Shown here: in pieces, positions 62,450 through 64,000 of the stretch
Numbering within the stretch: the first letter of the stretch is position 1
How the letters are laid out: each line of letters opens with the position of its first letter
DNA from: Shewanella decolorationis S12
GTDB lineage: Bacteria > Pseudomonadota > Gammaproteobacteria > Enterobacterales > Shewanellaceae
Assembly: GCF_000485795.1 (NCBI RefSeq)
Contig: NZ_AXZL01000063.1
Location: 38,986 to 102,985 of the forward strand
Direction: 5' to 3'
DNA: 64,000 nt
Made by a program: the position numbers and the translations under genes
Notes under the pieces: generated by a model
Databases searched by the model: none
Seen by the model: the letters and a program-made list of their open reading frames with translations, nothing else
What the model was told of the DNA's origin: nothing

Positions 62450-63853
62450 TTGAGCAATTCAGACACTCAGCCTTCAATGGCTTTCTCGACTCTTAAGCTA
62501 AAACCCGAACTGCTTGAGAACCTTACCACTATGGGCTATCACGAAATGACGCCGATTCAGGCGCAGAGTCTGCCAGCCATTTTAGCGGGTGAGGATGTGA
62601 TTGGTCAGGGCAAGACGGGTTCGGGTAAAACGGCAGCTTTCGGTTTAGGTCTGCTGAACAAATTAGATGTGAAGCGTTTTCGCATTCAAACCTTAGTGCT
62701 GTGTCCAACCCGCGAACTGGCCGACCAAGTGGCGCAGGAGATCCGCACCCTTGCCCGTGGCATCCACAACGTAAAAGTGCTTACCCTTTGCGGCGGCGTG
62801 CCCATGGGGCCGCAAATTGGTTCGCTCGAGCATGGCGCCCACATTATCGTCGGTACCCCAGGGCGGATTGTCGATCACTTAGAGCGTAACCGTTTAGATT
62901 TAAGCAACCTGAATATGCTCGTGTTGGACGAAGCCGATCGTATGCTTGAAATGGGCTTCCAACCACAACTCGATGCGATTATCGAGCAGTCGCCACGCGA
63001 GCGCCAAACCCTGCTGTTTAGCGCAACTTTCCCCGAGCAAATTCAGTCGATTGCCAAGCAAATTATGTATGACCCTGTGATGGTGAAAGTGGCCGTAACC
63101 CACGAAAAGAGCACCATCGAGCAGCATTTCTATCATTTGGATGACGACAAGGCGCGCATGCAGGCGCTGCAATTATTGCTGCTGGATCGTAAGCCCGAGA
63201 GTGCGGTGGTGTTTTGTAATACCAAGCGCGAAACCCAAAAAGTGGCCGATGAACTCAGCGATGCTGGCTTTAGCGTTATCGCCCTACATGGGGATTTAGA
63301 GCAGCGTGACCGAGATGAAACCCTGCTGCAATTTGCCAACAAGAGTGCCTGTGTGCTGGTGGCAACCGACGTGGCCGCCCGTGGTTTAGATATCGACGCG
63401 CTGGATGCGGTATTTAACTACCACGTGGCCTACGATACCGAAGTGCATATTCACCGTATTGGCCGTACTGGCCGTGCGGGCAGTAAGGGCGCGGCTTTTA
63501 CCTTCTTTGACGATCAAGATGGCTACAAGATTGCCCTGTTAGAAGAGTATTTAGAGCGAGATATTCAGAGCGAAGCCTTGCCATCATTAAGTTTGCTGGG
63601 CACAGCGCCCAATGCGCCAACCATGATCACCCTGCAAATCGATGGTGGTAAAAAAGAGAAGCTTCGCCCCGGTGATATCCTCGGGGCCCTCACTGGAGAG
63701 AATGGTATCGAAGGCTCGCAGGTCGGTAAAATCCTTGTGACTGACTACCGCGCCTATGTGGCGGTGAATCGCAAAGTCGCTAAAAAGGCGCTGAGCAAAA
63801 TCACCAGCGGCCGCATTAAAGGTAAGTCCTACCGCGCGTGGTTAATGAAATAA
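62450..63853 (+). CDS. dbpA: DEAD-box RNA helicase DbpA
   Basis: This 467-residue helicase acts in 50S ribosome assembly. It carries the motif set: Q motif with MTPIQAQSLP, Walker A GKTGSGKT, PTRELA, LDEADRML, SAT in FSATFPE, and HRIGRTGRAG. The C-terminal domain (about 390-465; GDILGALTGENGIEGSQVGKILVTDYRAYVAV) is the RNA-binding module specific to DbpA, which recognises 23S rRNA hairpin 92. Start choice: a TTG at 62450 follows AGGA (62438-62441) by eight bases; the alternative ATG at 62477 (MAFSTLKL) fits the E. coli start but has no ribosome binding site. Confidence 0.94.
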   Translation: MSNSDTQPSMAFSTLKLKPELLENLTTMGYHEMTPIQAQSLPAILAGEDVIGQGKTGSGKTAAFGLGLLNKLDVKRFRIQTLVLCPTRELADQVAQEIRTLARGIHNVKVLTLCGGVPMGPQIGSLEHGAHIIVGTPGRIVDHLERNRLDLSNLNMLVLDEADRMLEMGFQPQLDAIIEQSPRERQTLLFSATFPEQIQSIAKQIMYDPVMVKVAVTHEKSTIEQHFYHLDDDKARMQALQLLLLDRKPESAVVFCNTKRETQKVADELSDAGFSVIALHGDLEQRDRDETLLQFANKSACVLVATDVAARGLDIDALDAVFNYHVAYDTEVHIHRIGRTGRAGSKGAAFTFFDDQDGYKIALLEEYLERDIQSEALPSLSLLGTAPNAPTMITLQIDGGKKEKLRPGDILGALTGENGIEGSQVGKILVTDYRAYVAVNRKVAKKALSKITSGRIKGKSYRAWLMK

Positions 63854-63870
63854 CCCGCTGTTAAGTGATT

Positions 63871-63901
63871 AAAAAGCGAAGCCAAATGGCTTCGCTTTTT
63901 T
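63871..63901 (+). terminator. terminator of dbpA
   Basis: AAAAAGCGAAGCC and GGCTTCGCTTTTT form a 13-bp stem with loop AAAT at 63871-63900, followed by T. Confidence 0.92.
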
Positions 63902-63962
63902 GTTTATAGCTGACCAGTCCTAAATAGCGTTGACACTTTTCAAACTCATTTTGGAGAGTGTA

Positions 63963-64000
63963 ATGACTTCAACAATTAAACGAACTCAACGCGATTATTC
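63963..64000 (+). CDS. start of a CDS at window edge, possibly a transposase
   Basis: An ATG at 63963, with GGAG at 63953-63956, opens a frame MTSTIKRTQRDY that runs off the window. The basic start recalls IS3-type OrfA transposase N termini. The stretch from about 63911 (TGACCAGTCC) could be a terminal repeat. Too short to name with confidence. Confidence 0.35.
   Translation, partial: MTSTIKRTQRDY

Noticed and set aside
1..64000. tRNA or rRNA genes
   Set aside because: No cloverleaf with T-loop sequence or rRNA motif was noticed in the intergenic regions; a tRNAscan run would settle this.

Overview
The window reads as chromosomal DNA of a Shewanella species (Gammaproteobacteria, Alteromonadales), probably close to the S. 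oneidensis group. The clearest signs are an octaheme tetrathionate reductase with its cytochrome and outer-membrane partners, a mannose-sensitive haemagglutinin (MSHA) type IV pilus operon headed by csrD/mshH, a pyridoxal-phosphate ornithine decarboxylase of the alanine-racemase-like fold, and a yheT-yheU-prkB cluster. Species assignment is by recognition of protein families only; no database was searched.

Layout. 1-0.6 kb: end of an operon with a DHFR-like protein and a small lipoprotein. 1.0-3.7 kb: divergent TtrR/TtrS-like two-component pair. 3.7-7.5 kb: LysR regulator divergent from an operon of old yellow enzyme, SnoaL-like protein and Tat-exported polysaccharide deacetylase. 7.6-12.7 kb: a MOT1-type transporter, then the minus-strand operon cytochrome c - DUF3373 porin-like protein - otr, ending at a strong terminator. 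13.2-17.5 kb: SDR and divergent LysR, Sel1-repeat protein, MscS channel. 17.7-22 kb: exported protein, ornithine decarboxylase, YdcH-like protein, uridine phosphorylase facing a Tsx-like nucleoside channel. 22.5-24.9 kb: nfeD plus two SPFH genes. 25-30.5 kb: a palindromic MITE-like element, SPOR protein, argS, priA. 30.6-33.9 kb: FimV-like LysM protein, rpmE with a visible promoter and structured leader, and a short malic enzyme.

34.1-47.8 kb is the MSHA pilus locus in the order csrD(mshH)-mshI-pilN-like-mshJ-mshK-mshL-mshM-mshN-mshE-mshG-mshF-mshB-mshA-mshA paralogue. It stops at a terminator. The minor-pilin genes mshC, D, O, P and Q that normally follow are absent; instead there are 14 perfect copies of a 7-bp repeat and then prkB-yheU-yheT, which in turn lacks the yhfA-crp genes usual beside prkB. 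This junction looks like a chromosomal rearrangement point. Between yheT and the TIGR02444/yheS/yheV genes lies a block of accessory redox genes (Tat-linked GMC dehydrogenase pair, cupin, SDR with HxlR regulator, GFA protein).

58.4-61.1 kb is the most unusual stretch. An AT-rich two-gene operon, a short HipA-like kinase overlapping an unrecognised 289-residue partner, is bracketed by a perfect 13-bp inverted repeat. Its right side continues into a short palindromic sequence that resembles a degenerate integron attC site, so the pair may be a gene cassette carrying an undescribed kinase/partner (toxin-antitoxin or defence) module. The window ends with pirin, the DbpA RNA helicase and the edge of what may be an insertion sequence.
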